Source: Streptomyces pyxinicus
Lineage (GTDB): Bacteria > Actinomycetota > Actinomycetes > Streptomycetales > Streptomycetaceae
DNA length: 64,000 nucleotides
NCBI RefSeq assembly: GCF_024753135.1
Contig: NZ_JANUGP010000013.1
Coordinates: forward strand, 62,001-126,000
Direction of reading: 5' to 3'
The translations under genes were made by a program, and so were the position numbers. This document shows, piece by piece, positions 41,637 through 49,741 of the stretch; positions within the stretch are counted from its first letter, which is position 1, and each line of letters opens with the position of its first letter. The notes beneath the pieces were generated by a model that saw only the letters and a list, made by a program, of their open reading frames with translations, was not told where the DNA came from and did no database searches.

Positions 41637-42026
41637 TCAGTGACGGTGCTGCCGCAGCCAGACGATGCCGGCCGACAGCGCGGCGGCGCCCAGCACGCCC
41701 ACGAGGAGCGCGGGACTCGGCCGGCGCCGCGCATCGCCGCGCACGACCTGGGGCACGGCGACCGGCGCGGTGCTCCCGCCCCGGCGCGGAATCGCCCGGT
41801 GCTGGACGGTGTGGCCGGCGTGCGCGGCGCTCGTGCGCAGTTGGACGGTCATGGCGCCGGCCTTGTCCTTCAGATCGGCGGCGCGGGCGCGGGCCCGGCC
41901 CTTCACGTCGACCCGGTCCACCAGCTGGGAGACGGTGTCGCCGAGCTGGTGCCGGGTCTGCTCGATCTGCTGCCGCAGCTCGTCGGGACCCTTGGCGCCC
42001 GAGCCGTGCGGGGGTTTGTGCGTCAT
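41637..42026 (-). CDS. DUF3618 membrane protein
   Basis: 129 residues. The DUF3618 segment DELRQQIEQTRHQLGDTVSQLVDRVDVKGRARARAADLK is a charged amphipathic helix; a single C-terminal membrane helix (PALLVGVLGAAALSAGIVWL) ends in RQHRH. These proteins commonly accompany Act_Holin-X proteins in actinobacteria and may work in envelope or stress functions. ATG 42026 overlaps the holin-like stop (ATGA), so translation is coupled. Confidence 0.88.
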   Translation of the reverse strand: MTHKPPHGSGAKGPDELRQQIEQTRHQLGDTVSQLVDRVDVKGRARARAADLKDKAGAMTVQLRTSAAHAGHTVQHRAIPRRGGSTAPVAVPQVVRGDARRRPSPALLVGVLGAAALSAGIVWLRQHRH

Positions 42027-42442
42027 CGGTGTGCCCTTTCCCTGATGGCGTCGACGTCCGCCCGGACGCTGTCGAGAGTCTGCGCGGGAGCGGCGGGCGC
42101 GGCACGGCGCAGCTGGGCGCGTCCGGTCGCGGCGAGCACCCCGGCGACCGCCAGGAACACCGCGCCCACGATCAGTGCCGCCGCCCACACGGGCAGTACC
42201 AGGGCGAGGGCGGCCGTGGCGGCGCCGGCCAGGACGATCAGGCCGACGTAGCCGACGGCGCCGGCGGCGCCGAGCAGCCCGCCGCCCCGTCCGGCCCGGC
42301 GCCCCTTCTCGGCCAGTTCCTCCTTGGCGAGGGCGACCTCCTGCCGCAGGAGCCGGGAGAGCTGTTCGGTGGCCCGGCCGACGAGTTCACCCGTGGAGGG
42401 GTGCCCGTCGGCCGCGGGCCGTACGTGTGAGGTCACGGTCAC
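42023..42442 (-). CDS. Actinobacterial Holin-X (holin superfamily III) family protein
   Basis: 139 residues from GTG 42442, preceded by GGAGG at a 9-base spacing. An N-terminal helix STGELVGRATEQLSRLLRQEVALAKEELAEKGRRAG precedes two membrane helices (LLGAAGAVGYVGLIVLAGAATAALALVLP and WAAALIVGAVFLAVAGVLAATG) and a charged tail. Despite the name there are no phage genes here; the family is chromosomal and widespread in Streptomyces. It forms a two-gene operon with the DUF3618 protein. Confidence 0.88.
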   Translation of the reverse strand: MTVTSHVRPAADGHPSTGELVGRATEQLSRLLRQEVALAKEELAEKGRRAGRGGGLLGAAGAVGYVGLIVLAGAATAALALVLPVWAAALIVGAVFLAVAGVLAATGRAQLRRAAPAAPAQTLDSVRADVDAIRERAHR

Positions 42443-42495
42443 GGTGGTCCGCCTCCTTCCAGTGCGGAGTCCCCGGGTACCCGTCCCGCCGGCCC

Positions 42496-43205
42496 TCAGA
42501 CCTGGCCCGCTCCGCCGGTGCCGGGTTCGCCGAGGCGGGCGAGCTGGCTCTGGAACCAGTCGAGGCGCGCCTGCGACAGTGCCGCCTCCGCGACGAGTTC
42601 GGGCACGCCGAGTCCCTCGCCGGTCGGTGGCGCTCCGGCCGTACCGGCGCCCGCGACCACTCGCAGCCCTTCCCCCGCGAGCCGGGCGAACCCCGCGAGC
42701 GAGACGGCCGTACGCCCGCACACGCACCCGGCGCAGCCGGGCGCGAGGATCCGCCGGCCGGGCCGCCCCCAGCCGGCGTCGCCGAGGGCGACGGCCGTGG
42801 CACCGCAGCCGCAGGGCCCCACAGTCGCGGTACGGACCCGCTGGCGCGCAGCAGGGCCGCGGTGCGGTGCTCGGCGGTGCACAGCAGGGCTTCCGCGGCC
42901 GGGCGGTCGTGCACGCGGTGAAAGCCGCAGTCGCACCGGCGGGCGGGCGGACGGTGCCGGCGGCCGTAGACGCGGGAGGCGTCGTCGAGCACGCCGTACG
43001 GCAGCGCGCCGCCCAGGAAGACACCGGTGAACCCGGCCCGGGTGCCGTCCTCGGACGTTCCGCCGGGAGCCGCACTCTCATCGGCGCCCGGAACCTCTTC
43101 GCGAACCGGCTCGGCCGGCGCGTCCCGGACGACGTCCTCTTCCGTCGACGCCTCGGGTACGACTACAGGCCGCTCCTCGGCGACCCCGGTGGCCGACGCC
43201 CACAC
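42496..43205 (-). pseudogene. Frameshifted cysteine-rich conserved protein
   Basis: Two coding-like segments lie in different frames. The first (43205 to about 42850) encodes an acidic N-terminus followed by CDCGFHRVHDRPAAEALLC. The second (about 42840 to the stop at 42496) encodes VGPCGCGATAVALG, CAGCVCGRTAVSLAGFARL and a tail ending ARLDWFQSQLARLGEPGTG. The natural join is around 42841-42848 and needs one added base; total length 710 bases is not a multiple of three. The repeated Cys-x-Cys/Cys-Gly motifs suggest a zinc-binding protein of unknown role. Either a recent mutation or a sequencing error explains it. The GTG start has no ribosome site and is uncertain. Confidence 0.6.
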
Positions 43206-43284
43206 GACTGATCAGCGATGCTTACCCATGGGGCGCAGTAAATTTAAGTAGTGCTTGCCTTACCGGCGACGGGACACTGCTGCC

Positions 43285-44202
43285 ATGACGAGCACCCGGA
43301 AACCCGCTCCGCCCTTCGGCCGCACCCTCTGCGCGATGATCACGCCGTTCACCCCCGAGGGCGCCCTCGACCTCGACGGAGCGGCACGGCTCGCCGGCCG
43401 GCTGGTGGCCCGGGGCTGCGACGGCCTGGTCCTGAACGGCACCACGGGCGAGTCGCCGACGACCACGGACACGGAGAAGACGGAGTTGGTCGTGGCCCTC
43501 CGCGAGGCGGTCGGCGACGGCGTCCCCCTCGTCGCGGGCGTCGGCAGCGCCGACACCCGGCACACGGCCGAGCTGGCCCGCGCGGCGGAGAAGGCGGGTG
43601 CCGACGGGGTCCTGGTGGTCACGCCGTACTACAGCCGGCCCCCGCAGGAGGCGGTCGCCGCCCACTTCCTCGCGGTGGCCGGGGCGAGCGGACTGCCGGT
43701 GATGCTCTACGACATCCCCGGCCGCACCGGCACCCGGATCGCCCCCGACACCATGCTCCGGCTGGCGGAACACCCCCGGATCACGGCCGTCAAGGACTGT
43801 TCCTACGACCTCCTGGGCACCCAGCGGGTGCTGGCCCGCACCGACCTGGCGTACTACGCGGGCTGCGACGAGCAGGTCCTCGCCCTGTACGCGATCGGCG
43901 CGGCCGGCTGCGTGAGCACGGCCGCCAACGCGGTACCCGACCGCTTCGCGGCGATCCTGGACGCCTTCGACGCGGGCGACACCGACCGGGCCCGGCGGCT
44001 CCACCTGGACACGATCCCCCTCATCGAGGCGCTGACCGGCACGTCCCTGCCCGGCACGGTCACCACCAAGGCCCTGCTGACCCGCCTCACCCTGCCCGCC
44101 GGCCCGGTCCGCGCCCCTCTGCTCCCGGCGGACCGCGAGACCTCCGACCGCCTCCTGAACCTGTACGAAAACCTGTACGCACGGGTGACGGCCCGGTCCT
44201 GA
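43285..44202 (+). CDS. dapA: 4-hydroxy-tetrahydrodipicolinate synthase (dapA paralogue)
   Basis: 305-residue DapA-superfamily barrel. FGRTLCAMITPFTPEGALD, LVLNGTTGESPTTTDTEK (Thr-Thr of the active site), LVVTPYYSRPPQE, LPVMLYDIPGRTGTRI (catalytic Tyr) and ITAVKDCSYDLL (Schiff-base Lys) all match true DapA rather than KdgD or NanA. It condenses pyruvate with aspartate semialdehyde for lysine and diaminopimelate synthesis. ATG 43285 is preferred over the upstream 43255. It stands alone, not beside dapB; Streptomyces often have several dapA copies. dapD lies 0.7 kb downstream on the other strand. Confidence 0.88.
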   Translation: MTSTRKPAPPFGRTLCAMITPFTPEGALDLDGAARLAGRLVARGCDGLVLNGTTGESPTTTDTEKTELVVALREAVGDGVPLVAGVGSADTRHTAELARAAEKAGADGVLVVTPYYSRPPQEAVAAHFLAVAGASGLPVMLYDIPGRTGTRIAPDTMLRLAEHPRITAVKDCSYDLLGTQRVLARTDLAYYAGCDEQVLALYAIGAAGCVSTAANAVPDRFAAILDAFDAGDTDRARRLHLDTIPLIEALTGTSLPGTVTTKALLTRLTLPAGPVRAPLLPADRETSDRLLNLYENLYARVTARS

Positions 44203-44250
44203 CGCACACGCTCCCGCGGGGTACCTGTCCTCCCGACAGACGGGAGTGCC

Positions 44251-44841
44251 ATGAGGATCGTTGTCATCAACCACGTCACCCTGGACGGTGTCATGCAGGG
44301 ACCCGGCCGCTCCGACGAGGACACCCGGGACGGGTTCGCCCACGGCGGCTGGGCCGCTGAGCGGGCCGGGGACGAGGCCGTCACCCGGGAATGGGGCCGG
44401 CGGCTGTCCGCCGGCAGCGGGTATCTCCTGGGCCGCCGCACCTATCAGGACGTCCTGGCGTACTGGAACACGCAGGACAGCCCGTTCCGCGACGCGCTCG
44501 ACAACGCGCCGAAGTACGTCGCGTCCAGCACCCTGACCGAGCCCCTGCCGTGGCCCCACTCCACCCTGCTCGGCGGCGACGTCCCCTCGGCGGTCGCCGA
44601 GCTGAGGAACACCCCGGGCGGCGACCTGCACATCATGGGCAGCGGCGCGTTGATCCGGTCGCTCACGCCGCTCGGTCTCATCGACGAGTTCGTGCTCTGC
44701 GTCCACCCCGTCGTGCTGGGCACCGGACGACGCCTGTTCGCCGAGGGCTTCGCGTCCACCGCGTTCCATCTCACCGACGCGACCCCCACGGCCACGGGCA
44801 TCGTCATCGCCGGCTATCGGCCCCGACTCCCCCACGCATGA
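44251..44841 (+). CDS. Dihydrofolate reductase-like (RibD C-terminal domain) protein
   Basis: 196 residues with the RibD_C/DHFR fold: VVINHVTLDGVMQGPG, YLLGRRTYQDVLAYWNTQD, KYVASSTLTEPLPWPHS, LHIMGSGALIRSLTPLGLIDEFVLCVHPVVLGTGRRLF. This YyaP/YwjB-like group binds NADPH, but its substrate is unknown and it is not the housekeeping FolA. It ends within a large terminator hairpin. Confidence 0.9.
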   Translation: MRIVVINHVTLDGVMQGPGRSDEDTRDGFAHGGWAAERAGDEAVTREWGRRLSAGSGYLLGRRTYQDVLAYWNTQDSPFRDALDNAPKYVASSTLTEPLPWPHSTLLGGDVPSAVAELRNTPGGDLHIMGSGALIRSLTPLGLIDEFVLCVHPVVLGTGRRLFAEGFASTAFHLTDATPTATGIVIAGYRPRLPHA

Positions 44842-44880
44842 GCGCCCTCCCAGGCCGCCGGGGGGCCTGGGAGGGCGCTC
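44840..44880. terminator. Bidirectional terminator between the DHFR-like gene and dapD
   Basis: Perfect 17-bp stem (44840-44856 with 44864-44880), 7-base loop; the stem includes part of the stop codon of the upstream gene. The strongest hairpin seen in the window. Confidence 0.88.
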
Positions 44881-44895
44881 GACGCCGACCGGTGA

Positions 44896-45882
44896 TCAGT
44901 TGTGGCTGTGCAGGATGTCGTTCAGGCCGCCCCACACCGCGTTGTTCGGGCGGGCCTCGACCTTGCCGGTGACCGAGTTGCGGCGGAAGAGGATGTGGGA
45001 GGCGCCGTTGAGTTCGCGGGCCTTGACGATCTGGCCGTCGGGCATGGTGACCAGGGTGCCCGCGGTGATGTAGAGGCCGGCCTCGACCACGCACTCGTCG
45101 CCGAGGGCGATGCCGACGCCCGCCTCGGCGCCGACCAGGCAGCGCTCGCCGATGGAGATGATCACGTTGCCGCCGCCGGACAGGGTGCCCATGGTGGAGG
45201 CGCCGCCGCCGATGTCCGAGCCGTTGCCCACCACGACACCGGCGGAGATCCGGCCCTCGACCATGGAGGTGCCGAGCGTGCCGGCGTTGAAGTTGACGAA
45301 GCCCTCGTGCATGACCGTGGTGCCCTCGGCGAGGTGCGCGCCGAGGCGGACCCGGTCGGCGTCGGCGATGCGCACGCCCTTCGGCGCCACGTAGTCCGTC
45401 ATCCGCGGGAACTTGTCGATCGAGGTGACCTGGAGGTGCAGGCCCTCGGCGCGGGCGTTGAGCCGCACCTTCTCGATGTCGTCCACGGCGACCGGGCCGA
45501 GCGAGGTCCAGGCGACGTTGGCGAGGTGGCCGAAGACGCCGTCCAGGCTCTGGCCGTGCGGCTTGACCAGGCGGTGCGAGAGCAGGTGCAGGCGCAGGTA
45601 GACGTCGTGCGCGTCGAGCGGCTTGTCGTCCAGCGAGGCGATGACCGTGCGGACCGCGACCACCTCGACGCCCCGGCGGGCGTCCGGGCCGGTCGCCGCG
45701 GTGGCGCCGCCGCCCAGCAGCTCCGCCGCGCGCTCGGCGGTCAGCCGCTCGGTGCCGGCCGGACCCGGCTCGGCGACCAGCTCGGGAGCGGGGAACCAGG
45801 TGTCGAGGACGGTGCCGTCGGAGGCGATCGTGGCGAGGCCGGCGGCCACGGCGCCGGTGGTGCGGGAAGCAGTGTCGGTCAT
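44896..45882 (-). CDS. dapD: 2,3,4,5-tetrahydropyridine-2,6-dicarboxylate N-succinyltransferase
   Basis: 328-residue actinobacterial-type DapD, part of the succinylase branch to diaminopimelate and lysine. The C-terminal left-handed beta-helix shows hexapeptide-like turns: VRLGAHLAEGTTVMHEGFVNFNAGTLGTSMVEGRIS, GNGSDIGGGASTMGTLSGGGNVIISIGERCLVGAEAGVGIALGDECVVEAGLYI. The conserved end NGASHILFRRNSVTGKVEA fits the Mycobacterium/Corynebacterium group. Monocistronic with a short upstream gap. Confidence 0.95.
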   Translation of the reverse strand: MTDTASRTTGAVAAGLATIASDGTVLDTWFPAPELVAEPGPAGTERLTAERAAELLGGGATAATGPDARRGVEVVAVRTVIASLDDKPLDAHDVYLRLHLLSHRLVKPHGQSLDGVFGHLANVAWTSLGPVAVDDIEKVRLNARAEGLHLQVTSIDKFPRMTDYVAPKGVRIADADRVRLGAHLAEGTTVMHEGFVNFNAGTLGTSMVEGRISAGVVVGNGSDIGGGASTMGTLSGGGNVIISIGERCLVGAEAGVGIALGDECVVEAGLYITAGTLVTMPDGQIVKARELNGASHILFRRNSVTGKVEARPNNAVWGGLNDILHSHN

Positions 45883-45926
45883 GGGGAAAACCTAACGTGG
45901 GGCGGGGTGCGGGAGCGAACCGTGTC

Positions 45927-46481
45927 TCACGTGCCGGGCGGCACCCGGGGGATCACCCGGGACAGTGCCTCGCGGGCGTACTCCTCGTCGTACGCACCTC
46001 CGGTCAGCAGGACCTGCAGGCAGATGCCGTCCATCAGCGCGAGCAGGGCCCGCGCGGTGACCGGGTCCGTGCGGGCGGCGAGCAGTGCCGCCGTCTGCTC
46101 GGCCCACTCGGCGGCCACGGGTCGCAGCGCCGGGCGGCGCAGCGCGGCCAGATACAGCTCGTACTCCAGCTCGGTGCCCGGCCGGTCGCCGACCAGCCAC
46201 TGGCCGAGGACCCGGGCGAGTCCGGCCGCGAGGTCGCCGTCCGCGTCGGCCAGGACCCCGCTGGCGGCCAGGACGCCGGCGAAGCCCTCGCTGGCCTGAC
46301 GGAGGGCGGCCACCAGCAGGTCGTCCAGGGTGGCGAAGTGGTACGTGGTGGAGCCGAGCGGCACGTCGGCCTCGGCGGCGACCGTGCGGTGGCTCAGCCC
46401 GGCGAGGCCGTCCCGCGCGGCCACGCGGATCGCGGCGTCGATGATGCGCCGGCGCCGGTCGGGGTCGTAGCGGCGGGCCAT
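45927..46481 (-). CDS. TetR family regulator of the adjacent SMR pump
   Basis: 184 residues. TetR DNA-binding domain: RRRIIDAAIRVAARDGLAGLSHRTVAAEADVPLGSTTYHFATLDDLLVAAL; the C-terminal ligand domain is typical (TetR_C group). The ATG shares one base with the stop of the SMR gene (TGATG), so it is the second gene of an operon with the pump. Two palindromes ahead of the pump gene are the likely operators, giving autoregulation of both genes. Confidence 0.92.
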   Translation of the reverse strand: MARRYDPDRRRRIIDAAIRVAARDGLAGLSHRTVAAEADVPLGSTTYHFATLDDLLVAALRQASEGFAGVLAASGVLADADGDLAAGLARVLGQWLVGDRPGTELEYELYLAALRRPALRPVAAEWAEQTAALLAARTDPVTARALLALMDGICLQVLLTGGAYDEEYAREALSRVIPRVPPGT

Positions 46482-46804
46482 CAGTGGGTCGCTCCGCCGA
46501 GGTTGAGGACCGCCACTCCCCCGATGATCAGCAGGATGCCGGCGATCTTCGGCACGCTGAGGCCCTCCCCGAACAGCAGCAGGCCGAGCACGGCGACGGC
46601 GGCGGTGCCCACGCCGGACCAGATCGCGTACGCGGTGCCGATCTGCACCGACTTCAGCGTCTGCGCGAGCAGCACGAACGAGACCAGGTATCCCAGTGCC
46701 GTCAACAGCGAGGGCCAGAGCCTGCTGAACCCCTCGCTGTACTTGAGCGCCGTCGTGGCGGCGACCTCAGCGGCTATGGCACCGGCGAGCGTCAGATATC
46801 CCAT
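46481..46804 (-). CDS. SMR family multidrug efflux transporter
   Basis: 107-residue small multidrug resistance protein with four helices: MGYLTLAGAIAAEVAATTALKYSEGFSRLWPS (essential Glu near 13), VSFVLLAQTLKSVQIGTAYAIWSGVGTAAVAVLG and IAGILLIIGGVAVLNLGG. It exports cationic compounds such as quaternary ammonium or guanidinium by proton antiport as a dimer. ATG 46804 lies directly against an operator palindrome with no ribosome site, so the transcript is probably leaderless; an in-frame GTG at 46843 is the alternative. Confidence 0.93.
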   Translation of the reverse strand: MGYLTLAGAIAAEVAATTALKYSEGFSRLWPSLLTALGYLVSFVLLAQTLKSVQIGTAYAIWSGVGTAAVAVLGLLLFGEGLSVPKIAGILLIIGGVAVLNLGGATH

Positions 46805-46820
46805 GTGTACGAGCGTACAC
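46805..46820. promoter_or_regulatory. TetR operator 1
   Basis: GTGTACGAGCGTACAC, perfect 7-bp arms around AG, abutting the SMR start codon. Confidence 0.75.
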
Positions 46821-46827
46821 AACGGCT

Positions 46828-46843
46828 GCGTACGGGCGTACAC
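46828..46843. promoter_or_regulatory. TetR operator 2
   Basis: GCGTACGGGCGTACAC shares the GTACG/CGTAC arms with operator 1, 23 bp further upstream (about two helical turns), so two dimers could bind the same DNA face. Confidence 0.65.
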
Positions 46844-46852
46844 AACGACGGA

Positions 46853-46881
46853 GCGGCGGCACCCGGGACGGGTGCCGCCGC
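46853..46881. terminator. Terminator at the end of the suf operon
   Basis: Perfect 13-bp GC stem (46853-46865 with 46869-46881) and a 3-base loop, 21 bases beyond the last suf-operon gene and just ahead of the SMR promoter. Confidence 0.8.
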
Positions 46882-46901
46882 TTCGCGTGGACGACGAGTG
46901 C

Positions 46902-47234
46902 TCAGACGTTGAACCCGAGCGCCCGCAGCTGCTCGCGGCCGTCGTCGGTGATCTTGTCCGGGCCCCACGGGGGCATCCAGACCCAGTTGATGCGCAGCTC
47001 GTTGACGATGCCGTCGGTCGCGGACCTGGCCTGGTCCTCGATGACGTCGGTCAGCGGGCAGGCCGCCGAGGTCAGGGTCATGTCGACGGTGGCGATGTTG
47101 GCCTCGTCGACGTGGATGCCGTAGATCAGGCCGAGGTTGACGACGTCGATGCCCAGCTCGGGGTCGACGACGTCCATCAGGGCCTCGCGGAGTTCCTCCT
47201 CGGAGGCCGGCTTCATCTCGACGGTGTCGCTCAT
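46902..47234 (-). CDS. sufT: Fe-S assembly factor SufT (DUF59/MIP18 family)
   Basis: 110 residues: EELREALMDVVDPELGIDVVNLGLIYGIHVD, VDMTLTSAACPLTDVIEDQ, NWVWMPPWGPDKITDDGREQLRALGF. The DPELG motif and the conserved Cys in ACPL are typical of SufT/PaaD-like proteins that help mature Fe-S proteins. ATG 47234 overlaps the sufU stop (ATGA). Last gene of the suf operon. Confidence 0.93.
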   Translation of the reverse strand: MSDTVEMKPASEEELREALMDVVDPELGIDVVNLGLIYGIHVDEANIATVDMTLTSAACPLTDVIEDQARSATDGIVNELRINWVWMPPWGPDKITDDGREQLRALGFNV

Positions 47235-47698
47235 GCGGTATTCCTTTCGGCGTCGGCGCCACCCAGCGCCTGGGCCGTCGCGTCCTTCCACGCCATCCAG
47301 CTCAGGAGGGCGCACTTCACCCGCGCGGGGTACTTGGAGACACCGGCGAACGCGACCGCGTCCTCCAGCACCTCCTCCATCGCGTCGTCGGGCTCGATCC
47401 GGCCCTTGGACTGCATCAGCTCCAGGAAGGTCTCCTGGATCTTCTGCGCCTCGGTCAGGTCCTTGCCGACCAGCAGGTCGTTGAGGACGGAGGCGGAGGC
47501 CTGGCTGATGGAGCAGCCCTGGCCCTCGTAGCTGATGTCCTCGATCGTCGTGCCGTCGTACTTCACACGGAGGGTGATCTCGTCGCCGCAGGTCGGGTTC
47601 ACATGGTGCACCTCGGCGTCGCCGTCCCGGAGACCACGCCCGTGCGGGTTCTTGTAGTGGTCCAGGATGACTTCCTGGTACATGGAGTCCAGCTTCAC
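47231..47698 (-). CDS. sufU: SufU zinc-dependent sulfurtransferase
   Basis: 155-residue SufU: SMYQEVILDHYKNPHGRG, NPTCGDEI (Cys), GQGCSISQASASVL (Cys), and VKCALLSWMAW (Cys), the Cys/Asp/Cys/Cys zinc set of the family. SufU takes persulfide sulfur from SufS and passes it to SufBCD; in actinobacteria it replaces SufE. The 19-residue insertion between the second and third Cys that separates SufU from IscU is present. Seventeen bases after sufS. Confidence 0.95.
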   Translation of the reverse strand: MKLDSMYQEVILDHYKNPHGRGLRDGDAEVHHVNPTCGDEITLRVKYDGTTIEDISYEGQGCSISQASASVLNDLLVGKDLTEAQKIQETFLELMQSKGRIEPDDAMEEVLEDAVAFAGVSKYPARVKCALLSWMAWKDATAQALGGADAERNTA

Positions 47699-47716
47699 GG
47701 TCTCAGCTCACGCCTC

Positions 47717-48973
47717 TCAGCCGAAGAAGTTCCGTACGTGCTCCAGACCGTCGACCAGAGCGTCGATCTCGGCCGGCGTGGAGTACAGATAGAACGACGC
47801 TCGCGTGGTCGCGGGAATTCCGTAGCGCAGGCAGACCGGGCGCGCGCAGTGGTGTCCCACCCGGACCGCGATGCCCTGCTCGTCCAGGACCTGGCCCACG
47901 TCGTGCGGGTGGATGTCGCCGAGCGTGAAGGAGATCGCCGCGCCCCGGTCCTCGGCCGTGGTCGGGCCGATGAGCCGCAGGTCGGGGACCTCGGACAGGC
48001 GCCGGACGGCGTACTCCGTCAGCGCGTGCTCGTGGGCGAGGATCTTGTCCATGCCGATCGAGTTGAGGTAGTCGATCGCCGCGCCCAGACCGACCGCCTG
48101 GGCGATCGGCGGGGTGCCCGCCTCGAACTTGTGCGGTGCCGGGGCGTAGGTGGAGGAGTGCATCGAGACGGTCTCGATCATCTCGCCGCCGCCCAGGAAC
48201 GGGGGCAGGTCCTCCAGCAGCTCCTGGCGGCCCCACAGCACGCCGATGCCGGTCGGGCCGCACATCTTGTGGCCGGTGAAGGCCACGAAGTCGGCCTGCA
48301 GGGCCTGCACGTCGAGGGGCATGTGCGGGGCGGCCTGCGAGGCGTCGACGCACACCAGGGCGCCGACCTCCTGGGCGCGGCGCACTATCGCGTCGACCGG
48401 GTTGACGGTGCCGAGGATGTTGGAGACCAGCACGAAGGAGACGATCTTCGTCTTCTCGGTGATGATCTCGTCGATGTTCGAGAGGTCGAGACGGCCGTCG
48501 TCGGTGAGGCCGAACCACTTCAGCTTCGCGCCGGTGCGCTGCGCGAGCAGCTGCCACGGCACGATGTTGGAGTGGTGCTCCATCTCCGTGATGACGATCT
48601 CGGTCTCGTGGTCCACCCGGTAGGGCTCGTCGGCCCAGCCGAGCATGTTGGCCACGAGGTTCAGCGACTCGGAGGCGTTCTTGGTGAAGATCACCTCGTC
48701 GCGGCTGGGCGCGTTGATGAACTCCGCGACCTTGTCGCGCGCGCCCTCGTACAGCGCCGTGGCCTCCTCGGCGAGCACATGCACACCGCGGTGGACGTTG
48801 GCGTTGTAGCGCTCGTAGTACTCGCTCAGGGCGTCCAGCACCTGGCGCGGCTTCTGCGAGGTCGCCGCGTTGTCCAGGTAGACGAGCTTCCGGTCGTCGT
48901 GGACCAGCCGGTCCAGGACGGGGAAGTCCTTGCGGATCGCCTCGGTGTCGAGGAGGCCCGGCAGCTGTGTCAC
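47717..48973 (-). CDS. sufS: Cysteine desulfurase SufS
   Basis: 418-residue group-II cysteine desulfurase that mobilises sulfur from cysteine for Fe-S clusters. LVYLDNAATSQKP, TEMEHHSNIVPWQ, CVDASQAAPH, FTGHKMCGPTGIGVL (PLP lysine) and RVGHHCARPVC (persulfide Cys near 376) are all present. GTG 48973 overlaps the sufC stop (GTGA). Confidence 0.97.
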   Translation of the reverse strand: MTQLPGLLDTEAIRKDFPVLDRLVHDDRKLVYLDNAATSQKPRQVLDALSEYYERYNANVHRGVHVLAEEATALYEGARDKVAEFINAPSRDEVIFTKNASESLNLVANMLGWADEPYRVDHETEIVITEMEHHSNIVPWQLLAQRTGAKLKWFGLTDDGRLDLSNIDEIITEKTKIVSFVLVSNILGTVNPVDAIVRRAQEVGALVCVDASQAAPHMPLDVQALQADFVAFTGHKMCGPTGIGVLWGRQELLEDLPPFLGGGEMIETVSMHSSTYAPAPHKFEAGTPPIAQAVGLGAAIDYLNSIGMDKILAHEHALTEYAVRRLSEVPDLRLIGPTTAEDRGAAISFTLGDIHPHDVGQVLDEQGIAVRVGHHCARPVCLRYGIPATTRASFYLYSTPAEIDALVDGLEHVRNFFG

Positions 48974-49734
48974 GCGGATGCGCCACCCTTCACGTATGCC
49001 TCGTAGCCCTCGTTCTCCAGCTTGTCCGCCAGCTCGGCGCCGCCGGACTCGGCGATACGGCCGTCCGCGAACACGTGGACGTGGTCGGGCTTGATGTAGC
49101 GCAGGATGCGCGTGTAGTGCGTGATCAGCAGGGTGCCGACCTCGCCGGTCTCGCGGACGCGGTTGACGCCCTCGGAGACGATGCGGAGCGCGTCCACGTC
49201 GAGACCGGAGTCCGTCTCGTCCAGGATCGCGATCTTCGGCTTGAGCAGTTCGAGCTGGAGGATCTCGTGGCGCTTCTTCTCACCGCCGGAGAAGCCCTCG
49301 TTGACGTTGCGCTCGGCGAAGGAGGGGTCCATGTGCAGGCGCTCCATGGCCTCCTTGACCTCCTTGACCCAGGTGCGCAGCTTGGGGGCCTCGCCGCGGA
49401 TGGCGGTGGCGGAGGTGCGCAGGAAGTTGGAGACCGAGACGCCGGGGACCTCGACCGGGTACTGCATGGCGAGGAACAGGCCGGCGCGGGCCCGCTCGTC
49501 CACGGACATCTCCAGGACGTCCTCGCCGTCGAGGGTGACGGTGCCGCCGGTGATCGTGTACTTCGGGTGACCCGCGAGGGAGTAGGCGAGGGTCGACTTG
49601 CCGGAGCCGTTGGGGCCCATGATGGCGTGCGTCTCGCCCTGCTTCACGGTGAGGTCGACGCCCTTGAGGATCTCCTTCGTGGCGTTGTCGGCCTCGACGG
49701 TGACGTGCAGGTCTCGGATTTCAAGCGTTGCCAT
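48970..49734 (-). CDS. sufC: SufC Fe-S assembly ATPase
   Basis: 254-residue ABC-type ATPase of the SufBCD scaffold, soluble rather than membrane-bound. Walker A GPNGSGKST, Q-loop LAMQYPVEVPGVS, signature GFSGGEKKRHEILQ, Walker B IAILDETDSGLDVDAL and switch His in LITHYTRIL. Preceded by a 7-base gap from the Rieske gene. Confidence 0.97.
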   Translation of the reverse strand: MATLEIRDLHVTVEADNATKEILKGVDLTVKQGETHAIMGPNGSGKSTLAYSLAGHPKYTITGGTVTLDGEDVLEMSVDERARAGLFLAMQYPVEVPGVSVSNFLRTSATAIRGEAPKLRTWVKEVKEAMERLHMDPSFAERNVNEGFSGGEKKRHEILQLELLKPKIAILDETDSGLDVDALRIVSEGVNRVRETGEVGTLLITHYTRILRYIKPDHVHVFADGRIAESGGAELADKLENEGYEAYVKGGASA

Positions 49735-49741
49735 GGGTGCC

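Noticed and set aside
42023..42442. Prophage or lysis cassette from the holin-like gene
   Set aside because: The Holin-X family is chromosomal in actinobacteria and no phage genes are nearby.
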